Source: Candidatus Rhodoferax randersensis
GTDB lineage: Bacteria > Pseudomonadota > Gammaproteobacteria > Burkholderiales > Burkholderiaceae_C
Direction: 5' to 3'
Length of the DNA stretch: 64,000 nt
NCBI GenBank assembly: GCA_016718155.1
Contig: JADKEH010000044.1
Location: 293,510-357,509, forward strand
How positions within the stretch are numbered: position 1 is the first letter of the stretch; each line of letters begins with the position of its first letter. The notes beneath the pieces are model-generated. The model ran no database searches and had not been told where the DNA came from. It saw nothing but the letters and a program-made list of their open reading frames with translations. Below, piece by piece: positions 43,191-52,048 of this stretch. The translations under genes and the position numbers were made by a program.

Positions 43191-44240
43191 TCAATTCCGG
43201 GCTGATGAAGAGACCAAGCGCCACGGCAAGGATTCGCCCGAGCGCAAGGGCTTGAGCTGTGCCTCGCCGAAGGCAAAGCTCTCGGGCGGCGTCCAGGGTT
43301 CGCGCTTCAGTGTGATTTGGCCGGTATTGCGGGGTAGGCCATAAAAGTTGGCGCCGTGAAAACTGGCGAAGCCTTCAAGTTTGTCCAGCGCGCCCGCCGC
43401 ATCAAAGGCCTCGGCGTACATCTCGATCGCCGCGTGCGCCGTGTAACAGCCGGCGCAACCGCTGGCATGCTCCTTGAGGTGAACCGGATGCGGCGCGCTG
43501 TCGGTGCCCAGAAAGAACTTCGGGCTGCCCGAGGTGGCCGCCTGCACCAGCGCCAGGCGGTGGCTTTCACGCTTGAGCACCGGCAGGCAGTAGTAGTGCG
43601 GGCGAATGCCGCCGGTGAAGATGGCGTTGCGGTTGAACAGCAGGTGGTGCGCCGTGACGGTAGCCGCCGTGAAACGGTCGACCGCTTGCACATAATGCGC
43701 GGCCTCGCGCGTGGTGATGTGCTCAAACACGATCTTGAGCTCAGGAAAGTCCCGGCGCAGCGGGATGAGCTGGGTGTCGATAAACACCGCCTCGCGGTCA
43801 AACAGGTCGATCTCGGGCGCGGTCACTTCGCCGTGCACCAGCAGTGGCATGCCCGCTCGCTGCATGGCCTCCAGGGTGGCGTAGGTCTTGCGCAGTTCGG
43901 TGACGCCGGCGTCGCTGTTGGTGGTGGCACCTGCGGGGTAGAGCTTGACGGCCACCACCCCAGCGTCCTTGGCGCGCGCAATCTCGTCGGCGGGCAGCTT
44001 GTCGGTGAGGTACAGCGTCATCAAAGGCTCGAACTGCAGCCCCGGCGGCACTGCTGCCAGGATGCGGTCGCGGTAGGCCAGCGCCTGCGCCGCGGTGGTG
44101 ACCGGCGGCCTGAGGTTGGGCATGATGATGGCGCGGCCAAACTGGGCTGCCGTGTGCGGCACCACAGTGTGCAGTGCCTCGCCATCGCGCACGTGCAGGT
44201 GCCAGTCGTCGGGCCGGGTCAGGTTAAGCGTGTCGGTCAT
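43191..44240 (-). CDS. pyrC: dihydroorotase
   Basis: PyrC closes N-carbamoyl-aspartate to dihydroorotate in pyrimidine synthesis. The 349-residue protein is the type II (E. coli-like) enzyme. Metal ligands are visible in DDWHLHVRDG (HxH), VVAVKLYPAGATTNSDAGV (carboxylated Lys), LLVHGE, FEHITT and the Asp in LGTDSAPHP. The C-terminus abuts family A repeats. No break in frame. Confidence 0.96.
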   Translation of the reverse strand: MTDTLNLTRPDDWHLHVRDGEALHTVVPHTAAQFGRAIIMPNLRPPVTTAAQALAYRDRILAAVPPGLQFEPLMTLYLTDKLPADEIARAKDAGVVAVKLYPAGATTNSDAGVTELRKTYATLEAMQRAGMPLLVHGEVTAPEIDLFDREAVFIDTQLIPLRRDFPELKIVFEHITTREAAHYVQAVDRFTAATVTAHHLLFNRNAIFTGGIRPHYYCLPVLKRESHRLALVQAATSGSPKFFLGTDSAPHPVHLKEHASGCAGCYTAHAAIEMYAEAFDAAGALDKLEGFASFHGANFYGLPRNTGQITLKREPWTPPESFAFGEAQLKPLRSGESLPWRLVSSSARN

Positions 44241-44310
44241 ACCCGGTATTGTCCCAAATCCCCTAGAGGCCCATTGATGTGAGGCTATGGAAATTCCGAA
44301 TTCACGACAG

Positions 44311-44345
44311 CGTCGTCGCTGAGGCCGCAGGCCGGCGATCCACGC
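44311..44345. repeat. degenerate fragment of repeat family A
   Basis: CGTCGTCGCTGAGGCCGCAG followed by GCCGGCGATCCACG resembles the left arm of the family A units, with several differences. It lies between pyrC and the binding-protein gene. Confidence 0.5.
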
Positions 44346-44353
44346 TTAAGGGA

Positions 44354-45247
44354 TCAGGAATCAGGGACCTGGTCAGTGGGGTACTTCCAGAAGTCCTTGA
44401 GCAGGTAACTCACCTGCATGTTCAACGCGGTGTTCTTGGGCGGAATGGGTTTGAGGAACCACTTGTCGTAGATGGGGTAGATTTCCTTGCTGACGATGAG
44501 GCGGCGCATCTCATCGTCCACCAGCTTCTTGAACTCAGGGTCGTTCTTGGGCAGCATGACGGCCAGCGGCTCGGTGGTCAAAAACTTGCCGACCACCTTG
44601 AGCGCCGCCGGGTTGGGCCGACTGGAGGCCAGGCCGAACAGCAGCACGTCGTCCATCACAAAGGCATCGGCCTCGCCGTTTTCGACCATTTCCACCGCCT
44701 TGGCATGGTCCGGCGCTTCCACAATGTTGATGCGCAAGAGACGCTCGCGGTTGGCTTGCTCGGCGGCCTTGAGCGGGGTGGTGCCTTTGGTGGAGACCAG
44801 TTTCTTGCCTTCGAGGTCCTCGATGCGCTCCACTTTACTGGTCGCCTTGACCAGCAAGCGCGCCCCGGTGATGAAGTGCGGAATGGTAAAGGCCACCTTC
44901 TGGCGGCGTTCGGCGTTGTTGGTGGTGGGGCCACACTCCACATCGGCCTTGCCTTGCTCGATCATGCCCATGCGGGTGGCCGGGGTGACCATCAGGTACT
45001 CCACCTGCATGCCACTCTTGCCAGTCTTCTTGCGCACCACTTCGGCAATCCGCAGGCACAGCTCCACCGCGTAGCCAACCGGCTTCTTGTCGGCATCCAG
45101 GTAAGAAAAGGGTATGGACGATTCGCGGTGCGCGATGACAAACTTGTTACGTGCGGCCACGCGCTCCAGCACGGTCTCGGCCATGGCGATGTTTGCGCAC
45201 AGCAGCAAGCCCACACCTGCGGCCCAACTCAGTCTTGAAGCGTTCAT
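44354..45247 (-). CDS. amino-acid ABC transporter substrate-binding protein (SBP family 3, GltI-like)
   Basis: The 297-residue protein has a Sec signal peptide (MNASRLSWAAGVGLLLCANI, cleavage probably after AMA at about 23). A family-3 periplasmic binding fold follows: NKFVIAHRESSIPFSYLDAD, GYAVELCLRIAEVV, and VECGPTTNNAERRQKVAFTI. The likely ligand is an acidic or polar amino acid, by similarity to glutamate/aspartate binding proteins. No permease or ATPase gene is adjacent; a LysR regulator lies upstream. The ATG at 45247 is chosen because the signal peptide begins there. Confidence 0.85.
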   Translation of the reverse strand: MNASRLSWAAGVGLLLCANIAMAETVLERVAARNKFVIAHRESSIPFSYLDADKKPVGYAVELCLRIAEVVRKKTGKSGMQVEYLMVTPATRMGMIEQGKADVECGPTTNNAERRQKVAFTIPHFITGARLLVKATSKVERIEDLEGKKLVSTKGTTPLKAAEQANRERLLRINIVEAPDHAKAVEMVENGEADAFVMDDVLLFGLASSRPNPAALKVVGKFLTTEPLAVMLPKNDPEFKKLVDDEMRRLIVSKEIYPIYDKWFLKPIPPKNTALNMQVSYLLKDFWKYPTDQVPDS

Positions 45248-45429
45248 AGCCGTTCCTTTGTTCGCAATTGAGCCGTCAATGTAACGGGCACCCAACAATG
45301 CCGCCAATGCCGATTCTTCGGATGATTATGCGGAACTTTCATGACACACCGCAAGCCCCGACAGCTCCGCTTCGCGACTTCAGGCCCGCCGCGCGAGATC
45401 GGCGGGGGCCATGAACCGATCCATTCGGA

Positions 45430-46413
45430 TCAAGCACCCCTGGACGCAGGCGTCTGCCCCACCAGGTAATCCCACAAGGCTTGCGCCGTGCCCTTGGGCG
45501 CGCGCGTCTGGGCACGGTGCGCCGGGCTCAGACCCCGGCCTGCCTCTTTGGTAGGGGGCCGGTCACGGTAGGCGCGAATGTCCATGGTGATCTGCATGCC
45601 CTTGAGCTCGGGCGGCGCGGCGCTAACCAGCTTTCGGGCGCGCAAATCCTTCTTCACCGCACTGTAGGGCAGAAAAGCAACACCGTGCCCCTCCAGCGCC
45701 ATGGCCTTGAGGCCCTCGGCCATGTCGGTCTCATAGACGCGGTCGAAATGAATCGGCGCGGCCGACTGCTTCAGGATCAACTCCACCATTTGCCCCAGAT
45801 AGGCCCCCGGCGCATAGCCCAGATAGGGCAACAGTTGGCCGGCACGGCCCGGCAACTGGTACATCGGGGCCCCATCGGCATCGGGCTTCACATAGGGCGC
45901 CAGCGTCTCTTCGCCCAGGCTCACCATCTCATAACGGTCGGTGTCAAGCTGGTTGGGCTGCGAGGGGTGGTGGTAAGCAATCAGCAGGTCGCAACTGCCC
46001 TCCACCAGGCGCATCACGGCGTCATGCACATTGAGCGCAATCAGGCGACTCTTGATCGGGCCAAACTTCTCGCGCAGGCCCGACACCCATGCCGGGAAAA
46101 AAGTAAAGGCCAGGGTATGCGGCACGGCGAACTCGATCACGTCCTGCCCGGCAGAGGTGTGGCCGCGCATCATCGCGCGCGTGCTCTGCAGCGCCTGCAA
46201 CACCTCCAGCGCCTGGTCATACAGCGTCTCGCCCGCCGGCGTGAGCCGCGTGGGGTAAGAGCTGCGGTCCACCAGATCGGTGCCGGCCCAGGCCTCCAGC
46301 GACTGGATGCGCCGCGAAAAGGCCGGCTGCGTCACATGGCGCAACTGCGCCGAACGGCTGAAGCTGCGGGTTTCAGCAAGCGAAACGAAGTCTTCCAACC
46401 ATTTTGTTTCCAT
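45430..46413 (-). CDS. LysR-family transcriptional regulator
   Basis: The 327-residue protein begins with a LysR helix-turn-helix (METKWLEDFVSLAETRSFSR, with QPAFSRRIQSLEAW as recognition helix) and continues into a periplasmic-binding-like effector domain. The last ~45 residues after AYRDRPPTKEAG are an unusual basic tail. It shares strand with the binding-protein gene downstream (182-bp gap) and the aldo/keto reductase upstream (24-bp gap), so it may control one or both. The effector is unknown. Confidence 0.9.
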   Translation of the reverse strand: METKWLEDFVSLAETRSFSRSAQLRHVTQPAFSRRIQSLEAWAGTDLVDRSSYPTRLTPAGETLYDQALEVLQALQSTRAMMRGHTSAGQDVIEFAVPHTLAFTFFPAWVSGLREKFGPIKSRLIALNVHDAVMRLVEGSCDLLIAYHHPSQPNQLDTDRYEMVSLGEETLAPYVKPDADGAPMYQLPGRAGQLLPYLGYAPGAYLGQMVELILKQSAAPIHFDRVYETDMAEGLKAMALEGHGVAFLPYSAVKKDLRARKLVSAAPPELKGMQITMDIRAYRDRPPTKEAGRGLSPAHRAQTRAPKGTAQALWDYLVGQTPASRGA

Positions 46414-46437
46414 GCCTCAAATTATGCGCGGCCCGCG

Positions 46438-47457
46438 TCAGGCTGCAAGCCTGGACCTGCGCATGCGACCAGGCAGGGGATAGGCCGGGTCGGTATACCC
46501 TGGGGTGGAAGGGTGACCGGGCCGCACCAAACTGTCGACCAGCGCCTCGTCCTCGGCGCTGACCACGTAGTCCAGCGCAGGCAGATAGTCCTGCCACTGC
46601 TGGAGGGTGCGCGGCCCGGCAATCACCGAGCTGACGGCCCCATGGGCCAGCACCCAGGCGGTGGCGAACTGCGCCAAACTGATGCCGCGCGCCTCGGCGT
46701 GGTGCTTGAGTTGTTGGGCAATGAGCAGGGACTCCTCGCGAAACTCGGTCTCGCTGATGCGCTTGTCACCCCGCCCGGCGCGGCTGGTCGGGTCCGGCGT
46801 CTGGCCCGGCGGGTACTTGCCGGTCAGCACGCCACGGGCAATCGGGCTGTAAGGCGTCACGCCAATTCCGTAGTGCGCGCAGGCGGGCAGCACTTCGACT
46901 TCGGGCATGCGGTTGAGCAGGTTGTAGTAGGGCTGGCACACCACCGGGCGGGGCATGCCAAGCTGCCCCGCCAGGCGCACCACCTCGGCAATGCGCCAGC
47001 CCCGAAAGTTGGACAGGCCCCAGTAGCGGATTTGCCCCGCGCGCAACATGGCGTCCAGCGCGCGCAGCGGCTCTTCCAGGTCCATGCCGTTGTTGTCGCG
47101 GTGCAGGTACAAAATGTCCACGTAGTCGGTTTGCAGGCGCGCCAGGCTGGCCTGCACCTCGCGAAGCATCCAGGTGCGCGAGAAGTGGCCTTCGTTGACC
47201 CGCTCGGACATCACGTTGCCCAGCTTGGTGGCCAGCACCCAATCGTGCCGCTGGCCTTTTAGCAACTCCCCCACCATGGTCTCGGAGCCACCCTTGCTGT
47301 ACACGTCGGCGGTGTCGATGTAGTTCACGCCCTGGGCGCGGGCGTCGGCCACGATGGCGCCAGCCTCGTCGGTCGGAGTCTGGTCACCAAACATCATGGT
47401 GCCCAGGCACAGGGCGGACACTTTGAGGTTGCTTTGGCCGAGGTTGCGGTATTGCAT
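46438..47457 (-). CDS. aldo/keto reductase
   Basis: The 339-residue NADPH-dependent oxidoreductase has the (beta/alpha)8 AKR pattern: MQYRNLGQSNLKVSALCLGT at the N-terminus, the catalytic Asp and Tyr in GVNYIDTADVYSKG, the Lys in VLATKLGNVMS and His in DILYLHRDNN. It resembles YajO/Tas-type AKRs and voltage-gated potassium channel beta-like reductases. Substrate unknown. It lies 24 bp upstream of the LysR gene on the same strand. Confidence 0.9.
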   Translation of the reverse strand: MQYRNLGQSNLKVSALCLGTMMFGDQTPTDEAGAIVADARAQGVNYIDTADVYSKGGSETMVGELLKGQRHDWVLATKLGNVMSERVNEGHFSRTWMLREVQASLARLQTDYVDILYLHRDNNGMDLEEPLRALDAMLRAGQIRYWGLSNFRGWRIAEVVRLAGQLGMPRPVVCQPYYNLLNRMPEVEVLPACAHYGIGVTPYSPIARGVLTGKYPPGQTPDPTSRAGRGDKRISETEFREESLLIAQQLKHHAEARGISLAQFATAWVLAHGAVSSVIAGPRTLQQWQDYLPALDYVVSAEDEALVDSLVRPGHPSTPGYTDPAYPLPGRMRRSRLAA

Positions 47458-47521
47458 GGGCGGCTTTCGATGGGGTTGGGATTCAGTTCAGTTTAGATCA
47501 CTGGCCCCCGATCTATACGAG

Positions 47522-47842
47522 CTACTCTGAAGCGCCCAGCGTGGGCTGGTCCCACTCCAACAGTTCGGCCAGTCGGCGAATCACCCAGACCGACTCGGGC
47601 GCACTCACCACTGCGCCGTCCCCACACAGCCCCAGGTAGCATCGCTGCAGCACCGCGTCCTCGCTCAGGCCCAAGCTGAAGAGCATGTTTCGCGCGGTCT
47701 CCGTCAGCATGTTGGCCAGGTCTTCGCACAGCTCATAGCGGCCCGCGATGACTTCACGTGACGCATTGGGTTTGTGCCGCCCGGGGTCGATGTACAAGGC
47801 CATGAAGGACTGCGCAATCTCGATTTGGTTGTCTTCGGACAT
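47522..47842 (-). CDS. conserved hypothetical protein
   Basis: The 106-residue protein (MSEDNQIEIAQSFMALYIDP) is acidic and soluble with no signal peptide. I recall similar small proteins in Comamonadaceae carried under vague names such as ATPase with chaperone activity, but no ATP-binding motif is visible here. The likely helical middle (RYELCEDLANMLTETARNML) is followed by a Trp/Leu-rich end. Function unknown. Confidence 0.7.
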   Translation of the reverse strand: MSEDNQIEIAQSFMALYIDPGRHKPNASREVIAGRYELCEDLANMLTETARNMLFSLGLSEDAVLQRCYLGLCGDGAVVSAPESVWVIRRLAELLEWDQPTLGASE

Positions 47843-48007
47843 GCTGGTGGACTACGTGGTTGGCGGTGGCGAGCCGTCAGTCGGCATCGGCGCAGTTGAC
47901 TTTACGGCACGCAGACACGCGCCAGAAGACTATATTCAACTTCATGCCACCGATGGTGGATCGGGCTAACCCCCAAGGCTGCCGGTTTGGATAGGACAAT
48001 AGGCCGA

Positions 48008-49632
48008 ATGCGGTTCACAAATGTCTCCGAGGTGCATTGGCAAGGTCATGACCGGTGGCCGAGCCAGGGCATGATCCCGGAACGCAGGCGTCTGACGCTG
48101 GGGTTACTGCTCTCCCTGATGTTCCACGCGCTGCTGTTGAGTCTGACCTTCGGCGGCCAGGGTCGCGGGCTTCCGGGCCTGGGCCTACCCTGGCAGGATC
48201 AACGTATCGAAGCGCTCGAACTGCGTGTGATGCTACTTCCGACGCCGGCCCCAGCCGTGGAGCCCGTGCCGACGGCGGAGATTGCGCGGCCCGTTTCCGC
48301 TGAGCCGGCGATGATGACCGTGGTGTACCCCGCGCCGCCTTCGCCGCTTGCCGAGTTGACGACGGCACCGCCCGTGCCGCAGGCCAGTCCGAAGAAGTTG
48401 GCCAGGTCAGAGATAGACGCACCCACACCCACACCCACACCCACACCCACACCCGCACCAGTGCCAGTGCCAGTGACCGTACCCGCTGAGCAGCCCACCG
48501 AAAGCGTGTCCCCGCCGACGGCCAAAGAAGACGTGATCGCGTTGGCGCAGTCCGACGAAGCCACATGGAGCGTGCCCGCCACGCCATTAGTGCCGACACC
48601 GGTCACAGCAGCCGCGCCAAGCATCCCGAGCCCGCAGACCGCGATGACGCCCCCTCGCGACACCGGCAAGGCAGAACAGGAGCGAGCCCTTGAATTGGCC
48701 AAGCTCGATCAGGCCAAGCAGGATGCGCAGCGCAAAGCGGAGCAGATGGAGGCTGAGCGCCAGGAGGCCGCGCGCAAGGAGGCAGCAAGGGCCGAGGCGA
48801 CGCGCCAAGAAGCTGCTCGGCAAGACGCGGCAGGACAGGAAGCCACTCGGGCGGAGGCTGAACGCCAGGAGGCAGCCCGTCAAGTAGCAGCACGGGCAGA
48901 GGCCGCGCGCGTGGAGGCCGCTCGCCAGGAAGTCGCAAAGCAGCGGCTGCACGGCAAGATGCGGCGCGACAGGAGGCCGCTCGCCAGGCAGCAACGCTGG
49001 CTGAGGCTGCCCGGGGCGAAGCAGAACGCCGTGAGGCGGCACGCCAGGGAGCGGCGCGCCAGGAGGCGGCACGTCAGGAAGCCGCAACCGCCGAGGCCGC
49101 TCGCGGTGAAGCCGCCCGGCAGGCGTCGGCGCTGATCGAAGCCGCTCGGCTGGCAGCCCTGCAAGCGGAGGCGGAAAAGCGCGAAGAGAGGCTTCGGGCA
49201 ATCGGACGGCAACTGAACGAAGAAGCCGACCGACGTGACGCAGCAGCGGCCGCAGCCCGCCTGTCACCCGCGTGGAGCGGCGGTCGTCGCGCCAGGCTGT
49301 TCGGCCATACCGACGCCAACGCCGAGCTCATCGCGTACGCGCAAGCCTGGGGCCGCAAGATCCAGCTAAACATGACGTTCGACATGGTGCGCGAAGCGGC
49401 AAAGCAGCCTCACACCGATCCCATGGTGACCGTGGCCATTCGAAGCGATGGATCGGTGGAATCGGTGACCTTCGTCCGCTCCAGCGGCGTGCCGGCCATC
49501 GACGAAGCGATCCGACACATCGTGCAAAGTCAAGCGAATTACCAGGCGTTCCCGCCGGGCCTGGTCCGCGAGTTTGACGTGGTCGAAATCCGCCGGACCT
49601 GGCACTTCGACATGGCGATACGACTGTACTGA
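48008..49632 (+). CDS. TonB/TolA-like protein with Ala/Arg/Glu coiled coil (one apparent frameshift)
   Basis: The product has a short cytoplasmic N-terminus and one membrane helix (LGLLLSLMFHALLLSLTF). A Pro/Thr-rich periplasmic segment with a Thr-Pro repeat follows, then a long Ala/Arg/Gln/Glu coiled coil of TolA type. The C-terminal TonB_C domain contains DPMVTVAIRSDGSVESVTFV, GVPAIDEAIRHIVQ and YQAFPPGLVREFDVVEI. At the AAA run 48937-48939 one base is missing, since the coiled-coil pattern QEAARQ... continues in another frame to the stop at 49632. Start choice is unsure: ATG at 48008 or 48071. It probably spans the periplasm to energise an outer-membrane receptor; no ExbBD genes are nearby. 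Confidence 0.72.
48420..48453. repeat. hexanucleotide tandem repeat (CACACC)n encoding Thr-Pro
   Basis: About five to six copies of the hexamer encode a Thr-Pro run in the periplasmic linker of the TonB-like protein. The period keeps the frame when copy number changes. Confidence 0.85.
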
Positions 49633-49822
49633 TGGGGTGGTGACAAGCGTCAGGCAACTCTCAGGGCGTTGGTCCGGGCGCCCAAGCTGCCCCCAAGTCA
49701 GGCCAGCGGCATTTGCGATGCTGCCACTGCGCAGCCGACGGCCCCGTAGACCGATTGGAATGGCCGCTAAGGTACCCGTCAGCCAGAGACATCTCTGTTG
49801 CAGCCAACCCTTCATGGACTGC

Positions 49823-50431
49823 CTACACGCAATGGTCAGGTTTGCGCGCAATGATCGTTGAAAACCGCTTGAGCGTGGCTTCGGGTGCTTCAAAATCACG
49901 AAAATCCGAATGTTCGATGCGCCACCCCTTGAAGCGGTCAAGCATCTCGGATCGCGCGAAGAGGCAGTGGCCGGCAGGCTCGAACATGTCGATGTAGGTC
50001 GTGCCTTCGACCAGTACATTGATAACGGCGATGCCGCCTGGACGCACATGCGACTGCAAGCGCGACAAGACCTTGAACGCGGTCGGGCAGTCAAAGAACA
50101 TCAGCAGCCCGATGCAAACGATGCAGTCGTAGTCCGCGCTGATCGAATAGTCGCGCAGATCGGCAACCGATGCCGACACCATGGCACCGGTGGCCGCGGC
50201 GCGATGTCGGATGTGCTCGATAGCCGCTGGGCTGGCATCCAGGGCTGTGACCTGGCATCCGATATCCGCCGCGGCAAATGCCAGGTTGCCCAAGCCGCAA
50301 CCAAAATCAAGCACGTCGCCGCGCAGGTGGGGAATAGCCAGTTGCTCAAACGGATTCAACGTGACCGGGGCTTCCTTCAACTGATGCCGATACTGCTGGT
50401 CGAAGAAGGCGATGCTCTTGCTATGGGTCAT
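49823..50431 (-). CDS. class I SAM-dependent methyltransferase
   Basis: The 202-residue soluble protein has the Rossmann methyltransferase motif I (GDVLDFGCGLGNLAFAAADI), motif II acidic residue (VTALDASPAAIEHI) and motif IV region (YDCIVCIGLLMFFDCP). It resembles TehB/UbiE-like small-molecule methylases; the substrate is unknown. The next gene on the same strand, yebC, lies 128 bp upstream. The 190 bp between it and the TonB-like gene show no clear feature. Confidence 0.82.
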   Translation of the reverse strand: MTHSKSIAFFDQQYRHQLKEAPVTLNPFEQLAIPHLRGDVLDFGCGLGNLAFAAADIGCQVTALDASPAAIEHIRHRAAATGAMVSASVADLRDYSISADYDCIVCIGLLMFFDCPTAFKVLSRLQSHVRPGGIAVINVLVEGTTYIDMFEPAGHCLFARSEMLDRFKGWRIEHSDFRDFEAPEATLKRFSTIIARKPDHCV

Positions 50432-50559
50432 GGCGCAGAAAGTCTACACCCGCAAGACCCGGCGTCTGCTGGTTCACGACTACGAGCAGCCTTTGGACTG
50501 CGTCTTCCAACCAGCGCCAAGCATCACGCGGGCAGCGCAACGGTTTCGTCCACGCGAGG

Positions 50560-51270
50560 TCAGGCCAGGCCGACAAACACGTTTTGCACGTCGTCGTTGG
50601 CGTCAATGGCGCCCAGGAAGCTCTCTACTTCTTCCAGTTGCTCCGTGCTCAGGCTGGTCGGGTTGACTGGGTTCTTCGGTCTATAGCCCAGCTTGGCGGA
50701 CAGCACCGTGAAGCCGTGCGTCGGCAGCGCACGGCTCACCAAGTCGAGGTCGGCCGGATCGGTCAGGAACAGGGTGCTACCTTCCTCGTCACCGGGCTCA
50801 AAGTCTTGCGCGCCCGCTTCGATGGCGGCCAGCTCGGCATCGGCACCCGCTGCGGCGGGCTCAGCCTCGATCATGCCCACGTGGTCAAAGTCCCAGGCCA
50901 CCGAGCCAGAGGTACCCAGTTGCCCCTTGCGAAACAGCACGCGCATCTCGGGGGCGGTGCGGTTCACGTTGTCGGTCAGACACTCGACCATCACTGGCAC
51001 CTGGTGCGGCGCAAAGCCTTCGTAGATCACGCGCTCGAAGCTGACCGCCTCGCCAGTCAGACCAGCGCCTTTCTTGATGGCCCGATCCAGCGTGTCCTTG
51101 GGCATCGATATCTTGCGTGCCTGCTCCACCACCATCCGCAAACGCGAGTTCGAAGCCGGGTCGGCCCCGGCGCGCGCCGCGATCATGATGTCCTTGGCCA
51201 ATTTTCCGAAGGCCCGGCCCTTGGCGTTTGCCGCCAGTTCCTTGCCTTTTGCTTTCCACTGCGCGCCCAT
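50560..51270 (-). CDS. yebC: YebC/PmpR family protein
   Basis: The 236-residue protein starts MGAQWKAKGKELAANAKGRA. It carries the YebC core: KEIMIAARAGADPASN-like (here KDIMIAARAGADPASN), MPKDTLDRAIKKGAG, YEGFAPHQVPVMVECLTDNV and a C-terminal GYRPKNPVNP. Members were long called transcriptional regulators; recent work links YebC-type proteins to translation of proline-rich sequences. The ATG at 51270 is the family start, and an in-frame extension to 51591 has no support. Confidence 0.93.
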   Translation of the reverse strand: MGAQWKAKGKELAANAKGRAFGKLAKDIMIAARAGADPASNSRLRMVVEQARKISMPKDTLDRAIKKGAGLTGEAVSFERVIYEGFAPHQVPVMVECLTDNVNRTAPEMRVLFRKGQLGTSGSVAWDFDHVGMIEAEPAAAGADAELAAIEAGAQDFEPGDEEGSTLFLTDPADLDLVSRALPTHGFTVLSAKLGYRPKNPVNPTSLSTEQLEEVESFLGAIDANDDVQNVFVGLA

Positions 51271-51602
51271 GTCTGCGTTTCCTTGAGATTGCGGCGCTGC
51301 AACGCGCCTGGTTTTGTGTGGTGTGCTTGGGAGATGTTCGCCAGTCAATCGACTAGCTGTGGCGCATCGTCCAAGGCGGCCTCGGTTATACACCCATGCG
51401 GACCTCCAACGTCCACGCGATGCAGCGACACTTGCACCGATTGCTGCGGAAAAGGCGAGGGTTTTTACGCGAGCTGATCGTTGTTCCAGTGGGCATACTT
51501 GAGGTCGAGTGCTTGGAATACCTATCCGTTTCAAGGGACGCTGGCGTGGGGCCGGGCGGCCTGAGATGCCGCTGCACCCCCACCTCACCACCGGAGATTC
51601 GC
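51271..51602. other. intergenic region, nothing recognised
   Basis: The 332 bp between the divergent yebC and VgrG-tail-like genes must hold their promoters, but no clear -10/-35 pair, repeat or RNA was seen. An open frame from 51396 joins the downstream gene but its translation looks random. Confidence 0.5.
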
Positions 51603-51884
51603 ATGACCGACCCCAACATGTTTCCTGGCAACCGCACCGTCACCGTCGGCGCCAACGAGTCGATCACCATCGGCGAACAGCAACAGGTCACCGTGGGCAA
51701 GAAGATGCGGCTGGTCGCCGGTGACGAGATCGAACTGCGCGTCGGCGCCTCCAGTCTGGTGATGCGCAAGGACGGAACCATTTTGATCAGTGGCCGCGAC
51801 ATCCGGATCGAAGGCTCTGGCGCCGTTCGCGTCAAGTCCAACGGCGACATCGTGATGAAGGGCTCCAAGATCCTCCAGAACTGA
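51603..51884 (+). CDS. small VgrG C-terminal (gp5-type beta-helix)-like protein
   Basis: The 93-residue product (ATG at 51603, GGAGA six bases before it) consists almost wholly of short beta repeats of the kind that form the needle of T6SS VgrG and phage gp5: NESITIGEQQQVTVGKKMRL, then DGTILISGRDIRIEGSG, KSNGDIVMKGSKILQN. The ending closely matches VgrG tails. No gp27/gp5 OB-fold part and no T6SS genes are nearby, so it is an orphan needle fragment or a free-standing gene. Function unknown. Confidence 0.7.
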   Translation: MTDPNMFPGNRTVTVGANESITIGEQQQVTVGKKMRLVAGDEIELRVGASSLVMRKDGTILISGRDIRIEGSGAVRVKSNGDIVMKGSKILQN

Positions 51885-51929
51885 AGTCGGCGCAGGTCGG
51901 CGGCAGGGCTCGCCCAGGTAAGATAGATT

Positions 51930-52006
51930 CGTCATTGCGAGCGCAGCGCGGCAATCCATCTCGGCGGCACACCACGGTGGATTGCCGCGCTGCGCTCGCA
52001 ATGACG
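51930..52006. repeat. intergenic inverted-repeat family A, perfect 29-bp arms
   Basis: The arms at 51930-51958 (begins CGTCATTGCGAGCGCAGCGC) and 51978-52006 (ends CGCTCGCAATGACG) are perfect reverse complements over 29 bp with a 19-base spacer. It lies between the VgrG-tail-like gene and the convergent ABC exporter gene. A further half arm (CGCTCGCGATGACGGCG) follows to about 52031. Confidence 0.9.
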
Positions 52007-52048
52007 AGGGACTACGCTCGCGATGACGGCGTTTGTTATCCCGCGACC

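Noticed and set aside
48420..48453. Phase-variable on/off repeat in the TonB-like gene
   Set aside because: The unit is six bases, so copy changes keep the frame. The actual frame break is at about 48938.
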